A stretch of DNA of 64,000 nucleotides from Saccharopolyspora_D taberi (GCF_039534165.1 NZ_BAAAUX010000003.1:124001-188000), one strand, 5' to 3'. Positions 15,879 through 25,351 are shown, numbered from the stretch's first letter. Numbers and translations are program-made. The notes: generated from the sequence alone by a model not told the origin.

Positions 15879-16220
15879 CTAGTCGAACCCGCGCTGGAGG
15901 TCGGGGCCGAGTACCCCGGTCGCGGCCAGGATCACGAAGGTGAGCAGCAGCAGCCAGATCCCGAAGACGATCCAGCCGACGAGGATCCCGGTCAGCGCCA
16001 TCCCACCGCCGAGGCTCTGCTGCGGGGACTTCTTGATCTGGTTCTGGGCGACGTGGCCGAGGATCGCGCCGACCGGGCAGATGATCAACGCTCCGTAGCA
16101 GCTGATCATCCCGACGAGCGAGACCACCATCGAGGCGATTGCCATGCCGTTGTACCGGGGCGGCATCGGGTACTGCCCGTACTGCGGATACGGGGACGGG
16201 GCGTTGTAGGGGTAGGTCAT
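15879..16220 (-). CDS. DUF4190-type membrane protein, copy 2
   Basis: A 113-residue paralogue of the protein at 14938: a short Tyr/Pro head (TYPYNAPSPYPQYGQYPMPP) and two helices around GHVAQNQIKKSPQQS, the same GHxAxxxIK spacer. The ATG at 16220 is preceded by GAGAGGATC. It completes the second convergent DUF2752/DUF4190 unit. Function unknown. Confidence 0.82.
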   Translation of the reverse strand: MTYPYNAPSPYPQYGQYPMPPRYNGMAIASMVVSLVGMISCYGALIICPVGAILGHVAQNQIKKSPQQSLGGGMALTGILVGWIVFGIWLLLLTFVILAATGVLGPDLQRGFD

Positions 16221-16401
16221 CACGATCCTCTCTGCGCCGGCCGAACGGCGGCGCCGGGTATGGGCCCGGGAGATGGGACGGATCGCCGGCGTTGGCGGAT
16301 CCAACGGGATTCTCCGCCTTGCGTCACCTGGACGTGTGAGTAGGTGTACGCCTGGCGGGAGTACGGCCGACACGGCGTGTCACGCGCCGGCTGCTCGGGT
16401 C

Positions 16402-17475
16402 CTACTTGGGCAGCTCGGGGAGCGGGGCGGCCCCACCGGTGTGCAACTCCAGCAGATCCACGGCCACGATCAGCGAGTGGTACAGGGTCTTGGCCATGTC
16501 CCAGACCATCATGCACTGGTCGGAGATCGACTTGATCGCTTCCTGGATGAGATCCCAGATCTCGGTCACGAGACTCCACAGGGTCTCGACCAGTTCGATC
16601 AGCACATCCGGCGAGAGCAGCTTTGCCGGATTCCTGGCGAGGTCCTTGATCTCCTTGACGACCTTGCGGATTCCGAGTCCGCGGATGCGCAGGATCGAGA
16701 TGACCGCGCGGAGGGCGTTCTCGTACACCCGGGCGATGCCGTCGCAGCAGTCCTTCAACGCGACGCAGATGTCGGCCTGAGTCGTCACCGAGCGGATGTG
16801 CTTCTCCCGGATCTTCTGCTCGGCAAGGTGGGCGGCGAGACCTTCCCAGTGCCCGGACACCTGATCCAGTCCGGTGCGGGAGTTCTCGGCGAGAGCTTCG
16901 AGTGCGACACCGGTCTCGCCCCAAGCGCTCCCGACCCGGCGAATGGCTCCTGGGTCGCCGAGGACGAAGGGCATCACCTGCTCCATGATGTCGAAACCGG
17001 TGAAGTCCTTGACCGTGCCGACCCAGTCGCCGATCAGCCCCTCGATCTGCTCTTTGAACGGATCGATCTCGTTGTTGTCCGGCGGAGCCTTCGGGGTGAC
17101 CGCGGACTCGGGCATGGAAACCGCTGGTTCCGGAAGCCGCCCGGCATGGCCCATGGACGGCATGAGCTGTGCGCCGTGCTTCTCGAACACCTTCTCGGCC
17201 CCGGAGTCCGTCTGCGCGTAGACCTCCGCCGACCCCCGCAGCTCATCGGCGTTCCTGCGATACGTCTCGGTGGTCCGCCCGAGGCCCTCCGCGAAGTTGT
17301 CCGCCCCTTGGCTGAAAATTCCGCGCAGCGGCGACAGAACTCCGTCTATCCGGTCGAAGTTCCGGCAGTGCTCGTTGATGTGACGGGTGATGTGCGCCAA
17401 CGCACCGTCGGCATTTCGCTCGAACTGGTCGGCATATCCCTGCAAGTACGGCAATTCGACTTGGAATCCGCCCAT
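16402..17475 (-). CDS. Type VII secretion (WXG100/EspC-like) substrate-like protein
   Basis: A 357-residue protein that I recognise only by architecture. The N-terminal ~110 residues (PYLQGYADQFERNADGALAH... to LGRTTETYRRNADELRGSA) form the long helical hairpin typical of WXG100/LXG/EspC-like type VII substrates. A proline-rich linker near residues 115-150 and a mostly helical C-terminal part follow. The latter ends in an amphipathic, tryptophan-containing region (LVETLWSLVTEIWDLIQEAI). There is no signal peptide and no known toxin motif. The ATG follows the stop of the upstream gene by one base. Base composition is visibly less GC-rich than era and recO, suggesting acquisition. Confidence 0.7.
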   Translation of the reverse strand: MGGFQVELPYLQGYADQFERNADGALAHITRHINEHCRNFDRIDGVLSPLRGIFSQGADNFAEGLGRTTETYRRNADELRGSAEVYAQTDSGAEKVFEKHGAQLMPSMGHAGRLPEPAVSMPESAVTPKAPPDNNEIDPFKEQIEGLIGDWVGTVKDFTGFDIMEQVMPFVLGDPGAIRRVGSAWGETGVALEALAENSRTGLDQVSGHWEGLAAHLAEQKIREKHIRSVTTQADICVALKDCCDGIARVYENALRAVISILRIRGLGIRKVVKEIKDLARNPAKLLSPDVLIELVETLWSLVTEIWDLIQEAIKSISDQCMMVWDMAKTLYHSLIVAVDLLELHTGGAAPLPELPK

Positions 17476-17476
17476 G

Positions 17477-17908
17477 CTACTGCCCTCGGTTTTCGTCGGC
17501 GGCCTTTCGGAGCACCGCGTTCGCCGCGTCTTCCGGCGAAGCACCGCCCTGCCTGAGTTCGTAAACCTCGCGCACCACCCGGACCTGGCGGTTCATCTCG
17601 TTGTGAATCGCGCGCACCGCCGGTTCGTCCGACAGGTTCCCGGTTCCGCGCAGTACGTCGTTCCAGGTGAGTTCACCGGCCGACACGAGACCCGCCACTT
17701 CGCGGTATTCCGGTGAAGCGTCGGAGAGGTCCTCGATTTCGTCGCCGAAATCAGCGTGCGCTTCCGCGAACCGCTCGTTCTCCTCGTCGATCCGCCGCGT
17801 CCAGGCGTTCATCGCGGATTCCATCTCATCCAGTTTCAGCTGGATTTCCGCGCGCAGTTCGGCGCGGTTCTTCAGCTCGTCGACCACGAGCGGGAACGTA
17901 GCAGCCAC
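17477..17908 (-). CDS. Coiled-coil partner of the type VII-like protein
   Basis: A 143-residue, highly charged helical protein with heptad-like stretches (ELKNRAELRAEIQLKLDEME; NEMNRQVRVVREVYELRQ). It has no membrane segment or recognised domain. Its stop is separated from the downstream ATG by a single base, so the two are surely co-translated. A chaperone or co-secreted partner for the downstream protein is the most natural reading, by analogy with paired type VII substrates, but that is inference. The GTG start at 17908 lacks a strong ribosome-binding site; an internal start cannot be excluded. Confidence 0.7.
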   Translation of the reverse strand: MAATFPLVVDELKNRAELRAEIQLKLDEMESAMNAWTRRIDEENERFAEAHADFGDEIEDLSDASPEYREVAGLVSAGELTWNDVLRGTGNLSDEPAVRAIHNEMNRQVRVVREVYELRQGGASPEDAANAVLRKAADENRGQ

Positions 17909-18014
17909 GGTGCGGCAGCAGGGCCGTTTTCGCCGAGGATCGTCCCGGAACCGCGGGGTCGGCGGCGGATCGGTCGGCCCCTTGCCTCCCGCCGTCCGCC
18001 GAAGAGGTGAGACG

Positions 18015-18845
18015 ATGCCCTGCGTGAGCCTCTACCGGGATTCCGCGGTCGTGCTGCGGGTGCAGAAGCTCGGCGAGGCCGATCGGATCATCACCCTGCT
18101 GACCAGGCGCTACGGCAAGGTCCGGGCGGTGGCCAAGGGGGTGCGCCGGACGACCTCCCGCTTCGGGGCCCGCGTGGAGCCGTTCTGCCACGTCGACGTG
18201 CAGCTCTACACCGGGCGCACGCTCGACGTCATCACGCAGGTGCAGACCGTCGACGCGTTCGGCGTGCACATCGTCGACGACTACCAGCGCTACACCGCGG
18301 CGTGCGCGGTGCTGGAGACCGTCGACCGGCTCGCCGCCGAGGAGGGCGAGCCGGTGCTGCGGCTGTACCTGCTCGCGACCGGGGCGCTGCGCGCGCTGTC
18401 CGGGCGCGAGCGCGACCCGTCGCTGGTGCTCGACGCCTTCCTTCTCCGGGCGATGTCCTTCGCCGGGTGGGCGCCCGCGCTCGCCGAGTGCGCGCGCTGC
18501 AACGCGCCGGGCCCGCACGGGGCGTTCAACGTCGCAGCGGGCGGTGCGGTGTGCGCGCAGTGCAAGCCCGCGGGCTCGGTGCGCCCGTCGCCGCTGACGC
18601 TGCCGCTGCTGGAGGCGCTGCTGCACGGCGACTGGAGCTCGGCCGAGGCCGCCGCCCAGCCGGTGCGCCGCGAGGGCAGCGGGCTGATCGCCGCGCACCT
18701 GCAGTGGCACATGGAGCGCCAGCTGCGGTCGCTGCCGCTGGTGGAGCGGTCCGAGTGGAAGGTGCCCGACCTCATCCGCGAGCGCGCGGCCGAACTGGAA
18801 CCACCCCGGGATGTGATCACCGCCGCGGCCGGGGAGGACGGTTGA
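18015..18845 (+). CDS. recO: DNA repair protein RecO
   Basis: A 276-residue recombination mediator that loads RecA with RecR and anneals ssDNA. It has an N-terminal OB fold (SLYRDSAVVLRVQKLGEADRI, then GKVRAVAKGVRR). A zinc-binding region follows as CARC and CAQC (C-x2-C ... C-x2-C), and then a helical C-terminus. The ATG at 18015 has AGAGGTGA 6 nt upstream; the GTG three codons later is less well placed. The stop overlaps the TTG start of the next gene. Confidence 0.94.
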   Translation: MPCVSLYRDSAVVLRVQKLGEADRIITLLTRRYGKVRAVAKGVRRTTSRFGARVEPFCHVDVQLYTGRTLDVITQVQTVDAFGVHIVDDYQRYTAACAVLETVDRLAAEEGEPVLRLYLLATGALRALSGRERDPSLVLDAFLLRAMSFAGWAPALAECARCNAPGPHGAFNVAAGGAVCAQCKPAGSVRPSPLTLPLLEALLHGDWSSAEAAAQPVRREGSGLIAAHLQWHMERQLRSLPLVERSEWKVPDLIRERAAELEPPRDVITAAAGEDG

Positions 18846-19447
18846 TCGTCCGGAGCTGGCGGCCCGGCGACGCCGAGGCCGTGCACCGGATCTGCGTGGC
18901 CACCGGCGACGCCGGCGAACCGGTGCACCCGATCCTGGCCGACCCGAACCTCGTCGCCTACGTCTTCGCCGACCCGTACGTGCTGCTTCAGCCCGAGCTG
19001 GCGTTCGTCGCCGAGTCCGGGGGCGCGGTGCTCGGCTACGTCGTCGCGGCACTGCACACCGAGGAGTTCTACGCGCGGTGGCAGCTGGAGTGGTCCCCGC
19101 GCTTCGCCGCGACCCACCCGGCCAGCAGCCGGGTCAACGCCCGCAACGCCGACAGCCAGCTCCGCGCGTTCCTGCACCGGCCGCGGCTGATGCTGCCGCC
19201 GCACCTGGACAGCTACCCCTCGCACCTGCACATCAACCTGCTCGCCCAGGCGCGGCGGCAGGGCGCGGGCCGCAGGCTGATGCACGCGGTCTTCGGCCAG
19301 CTCGCGCGCGCCGGATCACCAGGCGTCCAGCTGGGCGTGCGGGTGAGCAACACCAGGGCGCAGGCTTTCTACCGGGCGACCGGGATGATCCGGCTCGCCT
19401 CGCACGACCGCTCCGAGGTCCGGTTCGGCCTACCACTGAACGGGTGA
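18842..19447 (+). CDS. GNAT-family N-acetyltransferase
   Basis: A 201-residue protein starting LIVRSWRPGDAEAVHRICV, with the acetyl-CoA-binding motif A as ARRQGAGRRLM and motif B as GVQLGVRVSNTRAQAFYRATG. The TTG at 18842 is chosen because it overlaps the recO TGA (TTGA), GGGGAGGA lies 4 nt upstream, and no later start keeps the N-terminal beta strand. The sequence style (FADPYVLLQPELAFV; SHLHINLL) is that of the GNAT domain also found fused to bacterial O-GlcNAcase-like enzymes. The substrate is unknown. Confidence 0.88.
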   Translation: MIVRSWRPGDAEAVHRICVATGDAGEPVHPILADPNLVAYVFADPYVLLQPELAFVAESGGAVLGYVVAALHTEEFYARWQLEWSPRFAATHPASSRVNARNADSQLRAFLHRPRLMLPPHLDSYPSHLHINLLAQARRQGAGRRLMHAVFGQLARAGSPGVQLGVRVSNTRAQAFYRATGMIRLASHDRSEVRFGLPLNG

Positions 19448-19504
19448 CCGCGAGCGGTCCGGGACAATGAGCGTTCCGGCACGCCGACCAGAGGGAAGGA
19501 ACCC

Positions 19505-20344
19505 ATGCTGCGACGCAGAGGGCGAGGCAAGGACGACCCGAGCGTGCGGCCTCCCGACCCACACCCGTCCGGAGCGCGCCCGCCCGCGCTGCCCCCGGAG
19601 CTGGTGCCCCAGCACATCGCCGTCGTGATGGACGGCAACGGCCGCTGGGCCAACGAGCGCGGGCTGCCCCGCATCGAGGGGCACAAGCGCGGTGAGGCGG
19701 TGGTGCTCGAACTGGCCAAGGGCGCCATCGAGATCGGGGTGAAGTGGCTGTCGCTGTACGCGTTCTCCACCGAGAACTGGAAGCGCAGCCCGGACGAGGT
19801 GCGGTTCCTGATGGGCTTCAACCGCGACGTCATCGCCCGCCGGGTCGACGAGCTCGACGAGCTCGGCGTCCGGGTCCGCTGGGCGGGCCGCAAGCCGAAG
19901 CTGTGGCGCAGCGTGGTCAACACGCTGCAGGCCGCCGAGGTCCGGACCGCGGGCAACGAGGTCATGAACCTGACGATGTGCGTCAACTACGGCGGCCGGG
20001 CCGAGATCGGCGACGCGGCCAGGGAGGTCGCCCGGCTCGCCGCCGCCGGGAAGATCAACCCGGACAAGGTCGACGAGCGGATGCTGGCCAAGCACATGTA
20101 CCAGCCGGACATGCCGGACGTGGACCTGTTCATCCGCCCCTCCGGGGAGCAGCGGACGTCCAACTTCATGCTCTGGCAGTCCGCCTACGCCGAGATGGTC
20201 TTCCAGGACACGCTGTTCCCCGACGTCGACCGCACCCACCTGTGGCGGGCGTGCGAGCAGTACGCGCGCCGCGACCGCCGCTTCGGCGGCGCGATCGACC
20301 GGGCCGGGCAGCACACCGAGACCGCCCAGGAGGGCACCCGATGA
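19505..20344 (+). CDS. uppS: Isoprenyl diphosphate synthase (cis-prenyltransferase)
   Basis: A 279-residue (Z)-polyprenyl diphosphate synthase that makes the lipid carrier for cell-wall precursors. The catalytic VVMDGNGRWA motif, the ENWKRS motif and the C-terminal DLFIRPSGEQRTSNFMLWQ are complete. The gene corresponds to M. tuberculosis Rv2361c (decaprenyl diphosphate synthase); product chain length cannot be read from sequence. The 35-residue N-terminus is Pro/Arg-rich and variable. Its stop overlaps the next ATG (ATGA). Confidence 0.96.
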   Translation: MLRRRGRGKDDPSVRPPDPHPSGARPPALPPELVPQHIAVVMDGNGRWANERGLPRIEGHKRGEAVVLELAKGAIEIGVKWLSLYAFSTENWKRSPDEVRFLMGFNRDVIARRVDELDELGVRVRWAGRKPKLWRSVVNTLQAAEVRTAGNEVMNLTMCVNYGGRAEIGDAAREVARLAAAGKINPDKVDERMLAKHMYQPDMPDVDLFIRPSGEQRTSNFMLWQSAYAEMVFQDTLFPDVDRTHLWRACEQYARRDRRFGGAIDRAGQHTETAQEGTR

Positions 20345-20772
20345 CCCAGGAGGCCGCCACCACCGCGGAGCTGATGACCGCGGCCAAGGAGGCGCTGGAG
20401 ACCTACCACGACGTCCACGTCGACGACGACGGCGCGCTGACGTTCCGGCACGCCGAGGTGCCGTGCGCGGTGCAGGCGATGCAGCTCGCCGAGGGGCTGA
20501 CGGTGCTGAGCCTGACCTGCGTGGTGGCCTGGGACCTGCCGCAGAGCGACCGGCTCGCCCAGTCCGCGGCCGAACGCGCCGGGCAGGGCCTGTTCGGCAC
20601 GCTCGGCGTGGTCCGCACCGAACGCGGGATGGACGTGACGCTGCGCTACGCGTTCCCGGCCCAGGGCATGGACCCGACGCCGCTGGGCACGCTGCTGATG
20701 CTGGTGGTCTCCACCGCGTCGCAGCTGCGCGGTGAGCTGCTCGCCGAATCCGAGGACGTCACCGGGGAGTAG
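20341..20772 (+). CDS. Conserved hypothetical protein, translationally coupled to uppS
   Basis: A 143-residue soluble protein (CAVQAMQLAEGLTVLSLTCVVAWDLP; GTLGVVRTERGMDVTLRYAFP). The alternating beta/alpha layout resembles YbjN/type III chaperone-like folds, but I cannot assign it. The ATG overlaps the uppS TGA. It ends with a short stretch before the Zur-box-like site. Confidence 0.75.
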   Translation: MTQEAATTAELMTAAKEALETYHDVHVDDDGALTFRHAEVPCAVQAMQLAEGLTVLSLTCVVAWDLPQSDRLAQSAAERAGQGLFGTLGVVRTERGMDVTLRYAFPAQGMDPTPLGTLLMLVVSTASQLRGELLAESEDVTGE

Positions 20773-20793
20773 CTCAGGGGGAGATCACCCCTA

Positions 20794-20810
20794 GTGCGAA
20801 CGATTATCAC
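20794..20810. promoter_or_regulatory. Zur-box-like operator
   Basis: GTGCGAACGATTATCAC is an interrupted palindrome (GTGnnAA-CGA-TTnnCAC). Its inner TGCGAACGATTATCA matches the actinobacterial Zur consensus TGAAAATGATTTTCA at 11 of 15 positions. It lies 22 bp upstream of the permease start, and a zur gene follows in the same neighbourhood. Confidence 0.6.
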
Positions 20811-20832
20811 TTCGGGCTGGCAGGATGTCGGC

Positions 20833-21840
20833 GTGACCACGACCGCCAGTCCGCCGGGCCGCGCCCGGCCACGTCGTCGCATCACCTCCCTCGAAGTGCT
20901 CTGCGCGCTGCTCGTCGCCGCCGTGGTGTTCCAGGCGCCGCTGGCGTCGGTGCTGGACGTGCCCGCACTGCGGACCGGCTCGACGGTGTTCGTCGCGGTC
21001 TGCGTGCAGGCCATGCCGTTCCTGGTGCTCGGCGTCCTGATCAGCGGCCTGATCGCGGCGTTCGTGCCACCCGAGGCCCTGCGCCGGATGCTGCCGTCGC
21101 ACGCCGCGGCGGCGGTGCCGGTGGCCGGGGTGGCCGGGCTCGCGCTGCCGGGCTGCGAGTGCGCGTCGGTGCCGGTCGCGCGGCGGCTGATGCAGCAGGG
21201 CGTAGCGCCCGCGGCGGCGCTGGCGTTCCTGCTGGCCGCCCCGGCGGTCAACCCGATCGTGCTGGTCTCGACGGCCGTGGCGTTCCCGGCGGAACCGCTG
21301 ATGGTGCTCGCCCGGTTCCTGGGCTCGCTGCTGACCGCCTGCGTCATGGGCTGGCTGTGGGTGCGGGTCGGCAAGGCGGAGTGGATCGCCGAGCGGGCGC
21401 TGCGCCGGATGGAGCACGGCGTCGAGGGCGGCCGGTGGGCGGTGTTCACCGAGACCGCCCGGCACGACCTGGTCGAGGCAGGCGGGTTCCTGGTCCTGGG
21501 CGGGCTGACCTCGGCGGTGTTCAACGTCGTCGTGCCCGCCGAGTGGATGCAGTCGCTCGGCGGTCAGCTGGTGCTCGGCGTGCTGGTCATGGCGGTGCTC
21601 GCGGTCGTGCTCGCGCTGTGCAGCGAGGCCGACGCGTTCGTGGCGGCGTCGCTGTCCGGGCTGCCGCTGATCCCGAAGCTGGTGTTCCTGGTGGTCGGCC
21701 CGGCGGTGGACCTGAAGCTGATCGCCCTGCAGTCGGGCACCTTCGGCCGCCGGTTCGCCGCCCGCTTCGCCCCGGCGACCTTCGTGGTGGCCGTCGCGTG
21801 TTCGGTCGCTGTCGGTGCGTTGCTGCTCGGAGGTGCGTGA
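20833..21840 (+). CDS. Permease of the DUF318/COG0701 family
   Basis: A 335-residue polytopic membrane protein (about eight helices) of the permease family that includes ArsP. It carries the family motif LPGCECASVPVARRLMQQG, with two cysteines in a CEC arrangement, and a second repeat-like half containing CSEADAFVAASL. Such genes frequently pair with a TIGR03943 gene and cluster with zinc regulation, as here. Transport of zinc or a zinc chaperone complex is inference. The GTG at 20833 is preferred; the GTG at 20794 lies inside the operator. Confidence 0.88.
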   Translation: MTTTASPPGRARPRRRITSLEVLCALLVAAVVFQAPLASVLDVPALRTGSTVFVAVCVQAMPFLVLGVLISGLIAAFVPPEALRRMLPSHAAAAVPVAGVAGLALPGCECASVPVARRLMQQGVAPAAALAFLLAAPAVNPIVLVSTAVAFPAEPLMVLARFLGSLLTACVMGWLWVRVGKAEWIAERALRRMEHGVEGGRWAVFTETARHDLVEAGGFLVLGGLTSAVFNVVVPAEWMQSLGGQLVLGVLVMAVLAVVLALCSEADAFVAASLSGLPLIPKLVFLVVGPAVDLKLIALQSGTFGRRFAARFAPATFVVAVACSVAVGALLLGGA

Positions 21841-21863
21841 CCGAAGCGGTCCTGCCGCTTCGG
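21841..21863 (+). other. Hairpin between permease and TIGR03943 gene
   Basis: A perfect 9-bp stem (CCGAAGCGG / CCGCTTCGG) with loop TCCTG starts right after the permease stop. A weaker AAGCGG-CTGTG-CCGCTT hairpin follows at 21904-21920. It may reduce read-through or protect the permease mRNA. Confidence 0.5.
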
Positions 21864-21907
21864 AGTCCCCTGCCTGCGGTGGTGCCGGTTGCTCGGATCG
21901 GCCAAGC

Positions 21908-21929
21908 GGCTGTGCCGCTTCGAAAACGA
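21908..21929 (+). repeat. Short intergenic repeat, copy 1
   Basis: The 22-bp element GGCTGYGCCGCTTCGA followed by RRACRA lies 10 nt before the TIGR03943 start. A second copy is at 25309-25330, upstream of the YdcF-family gene. Confidence 0.55.
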
Positions 21930-21939
21930 AAAGAGGACG

Positions 21940-22647
21940 ATGATGCGGCGCGAGACCCAGAACCTGCTGTTGCTGCTGCTTGGCGGTGCACTGCTCAAGA
22001 TCGCTCTCAGCGGCGCGTACCTGCGCTACGTCAAGCCGTCGCTGCTGCCGTGGCTGCTGGTCGCGGGCGGCGTGATGGTGGTGCTGGCGGTGGTCGCGAT
22101 CGTCGGCGACATCCGCCGCGACAGCGCGCCGCACCACGACCACGGTTCCCGCAGCCCGTGGCTGCTGCTGCTCCCGGTGTTCGCGATCTTCCTGATCGCC
22201 CCGCCCGCGCTCGGCTCCGACTCCGTCGACCGCGCGGGGGCGGTCGCGCCGCAGCAGCCGCGCGAGTCGCTGTTCGAGGCCCTGCCCGCGGGCCCGGCGC
22301 CCGAGCTGACCCTGTCGGAGTTCGTCACCCGCGTCGTCTGGGACGACAGCGGCGCGCTCAACGGGCGGACCGTGCGGCTGCGCGGCTTCGTCGTGCACCC
22401 CGACGGCGCGGGCGCCCAGCTCGCCCGGATGCGGATCAGCTGCTGCGCGGCCGACGCGGCGCCGGTCCGGGTCGACCTGGCGGGCCCCGCCGCCGGACGG
22501 GCGGCGTCGCTGCCGTCGGACACCTGGATCGAGATCACCGGAGCGCTGCGCCCGGGAACCGCCACCGAGGGCAACGGCCACGTCCCGACCGTCGACGTCA
22601 CCGACGTCCGGACGATCCCCGCGCCCGACGACCCCTACGAGTACTGA
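21940..22647 (+). CDS. TIGR03943-family membrane protein
   Basis: A 235-residue protein with two to three N-terminal helices (LLLLLLGGALLKIALSG; WLLVAGGVMVVLAVVAIVG; WLLLLPVFAIFLIAPPALG). They are split by a His-rich PHHDHGSRS loop that could bind metal. A C-terminal OB-like domain contains LRGFVVHPDG and RMRISCCAADAAPVRVD. The CC pair and the pairing with a COG0701 permease are diagnostic of the family. Presumed partner of the permease, probably in metal handling at the membrane (inference). Confidence 0.87.
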   Translation: MMRRETQNLLLLLLGGALLKIALSGAYLRYVKPSLLPWLLVAGGVMVVLAVVAIVGDIRRDSAPHHDHGSRSPWLLLLPVFAIFLIAPPALGSDSVDRAGAVAPQQPRESLFEALPAGPAPELTLSEFVTRVVWDDSGALNGRTVRLRGFVVHPDGAGAQLARMRISCCAADAAPVRVDLAGPAAGRAASLPSDTWIEITGALRPGTATEGNGHVPTVDVTDVRTIPAPDDPYEY

Positions 22648-22687
22648 GCTGCCCTACGAGTCACCGGGCTATGAGTTCCGGGCTGCC

Positions 22688-23113
22688 CTATGAGTACTGA
22701 GCCGCGCAGTCCGGGCAGGTCCCGATGATCTCCACGGTGTGGTTGACCTCGGAGAAGCCGTGCTCCTCGGCGATCCGCTCCGCCCAGTTCTCCACCGGCG
22801 GGTCGGAGACCTCCACGGTCCGCCCGCACCGCCTGCACACCAGGTGATGGTGGTGGTGGCTGGAGCAGCGCCGGTAGACGGCCTCGCCCGAGTCGGTGCG
22901 CAGGACGTCGATCTCGCCGGCGTCGGCCAGGGTCTGCAGGGTCCGGTACACGGTGGTCAGGCCGATGCCCTCGCCCTGTCGCCGCAGCTGCTCGTGCAGC
23001 TCCTGGGCCGAGCGGAAGTCCTCGACCTCGTTGAGCAGCTTCGAAACGGCGGCTCGCTGCTTGGTCGCCCGGAGGCCGGGTACGCCGGCCGCGGGGCGCT
23101 CACCGGTGGTCAC
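22688..23113 (-). CDS. zur: Fur-family zinc uptake regulator Zur
   Basis: A 141-residue Fur-family repressor: winged helix (TTVYRTLQTLADAGEIDVLR), then the metal-binding SSHHHHHLVCRRCGRTVEV, and a second CPDC forming the Cys4 structural zinc site. The position next to an SmtB-type gene and glyS is that of M. tuberculosis FurB/Zur (Rv2359). The GTG overlaps the stop of the upstream ArsR-type gene (GTGA). It likely controls the permease operon through the box at 20794. Confidence 0.94.
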   Translation of the reverse strand: MTTGERPAAGVPGLRATKQRAAVSKLLNEVEDFRSAQELHEQLRRQGEGIGLTTVYRTLQTLADAGEIDVLRTDSGEAVYRRCSSHHHHHLVCRRCGRTVEVSDPPVENWAERIAEEHGFSEVNHTVEIIGTCPDCAAQYS

Positions 23114-23583
23114 GCTGTCTCCGTCTCCTGTCGGGTGTGCGGTGCGACGGTCGCTCGCCGGGGACGCTTGCCCGCGATCTCCTCGGCGTGCGCCACCGCG
23201 TCGACGACGATGTGGGCCAGGTGCTCGTCGACGAGACGGTAGACGACCTCCCGGCCGTGCCGTTCGCCGTAGACCACGCCCGCCGACTTCAGCACCCGCA
23301 GGTGCTGGCTGATCAGCGGTTGGGTGACCCCCAGCGCCTCGACCAGTTCGTGCACGCACCGCTCGGCGGTGCGCAGCTGGAGCACGATCGCGATGCGCAC
23401 CGGCGCCGCCAGCGCCCGCAGCAGCTCGCCCGCGTCGACCAGCGTCTGCTGGTCGCGCAGCGGCGCGGGCTGCCTGGGCCCCCGTTCGGGAGAGTGCACG
23501 TGTTCCTCGGCGCGGTCGGGATGACCGGTGCCAACAGCCGACCGGGCCGGTTCGGGAACGGAGTCCGGACTGACCGCGGGCAT
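23110..23583 (-). CDS. smtB: ArsR/SmtB-family zinc-responsive repressor
   Basis: A 157-residue repressor with winged helix HELVEALGVTQPLISQHLRVL. The C-terminal helix has D119-x-H121-x10-H132-x2-E135, exactly the alpha-5 zinc-sensing spacing of SmtB/CzrA, so zinc is the likely ligand (established family chemistry applied to visible residues). A cysteine (RCVHEL) precedes the recognition helix as in alpha-3 sensors. The 45-residue N-terminal extension is His/Pro-rich. It forms an operon with zur, as Rv2358-Rv2359 in M. tuberculosis, where zinc relieves SmtB repression of zur. AAAGGA precedes the ATG. Confidence 0.93.
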   Translation of the reverse strand: MPAVSPDSVPEPARSAVGTGHPDRAEEHVHSPERGPRQPAPLRDQQTLVDAGELLRALAAPVRIAIVLQLRTAERCVHELVEALGVTQPLISQHLRVLKSAGVVYGERHGREVVYRLVDEHLAHIVVDAVAHAEEIAGKRPRRATVAPHTRQETETA

Positions 23584-23781
23584 GGTGTCCTTTCCGGCGG
23601 GGAACTCGCCTGACCTCGAACGGGCGCCGGGGCGGCTGACCTGCGGACCCGGAGCCCGGAACGCGACGCGCGCTCTGCCGTTCCCATACTACGGGTACGA
23701 CTTGCCCGGACGAGCACCGTTGACCGGCCCCCGCACGCGTCCGCGCCGGGTGGGGCGCGACAATGCGGTCGCACGCATGGG

Positions 23782-23787
23782 TAGGCT
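23782..23787 (+). promoter_or_regulatory. Possible -10 element of glyS
   Basis: TAGGCT lies in the divergent space between smtB and glyS, about 82 nt before the glyS start. The -35 is not clear. Confidence 0.3.
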
Positions 23788-23869
23788 GGGTCATCCAGCA
23801 CGTCCGTCGTGCGTGACCAGCAAGTTCGACGCCCAAGCGATACTTCCCGAGCGATATTCCGGAGTGAAC

Positions 23870-25255
<1,386 letters not shown>

Positions 25256-25308
25256 GTGGTGCCGGGCTGCTGAGGGGCTGATCGCTCCCGGCCCCGCGCG
25301 GGTCACGC

Positions 25309-25330
25309 GGCTGCGCCGCTTCGAGGACAA
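25309..25330 (+). repeat. Short intergenic repeat, copy 2
   Basis: GGCTGCGCCGCTTCGA followed by GGACAA, 22 nt before the YdcF-family start. It matches the element at 21908-21929 at 18 of 22 positions and forms part of a GCGGC-TGC-GCCGC hairpin. Confidence 0.5.
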
Positions 25331-25351
25331 GGCAGGCGGGAAACGGGGATC

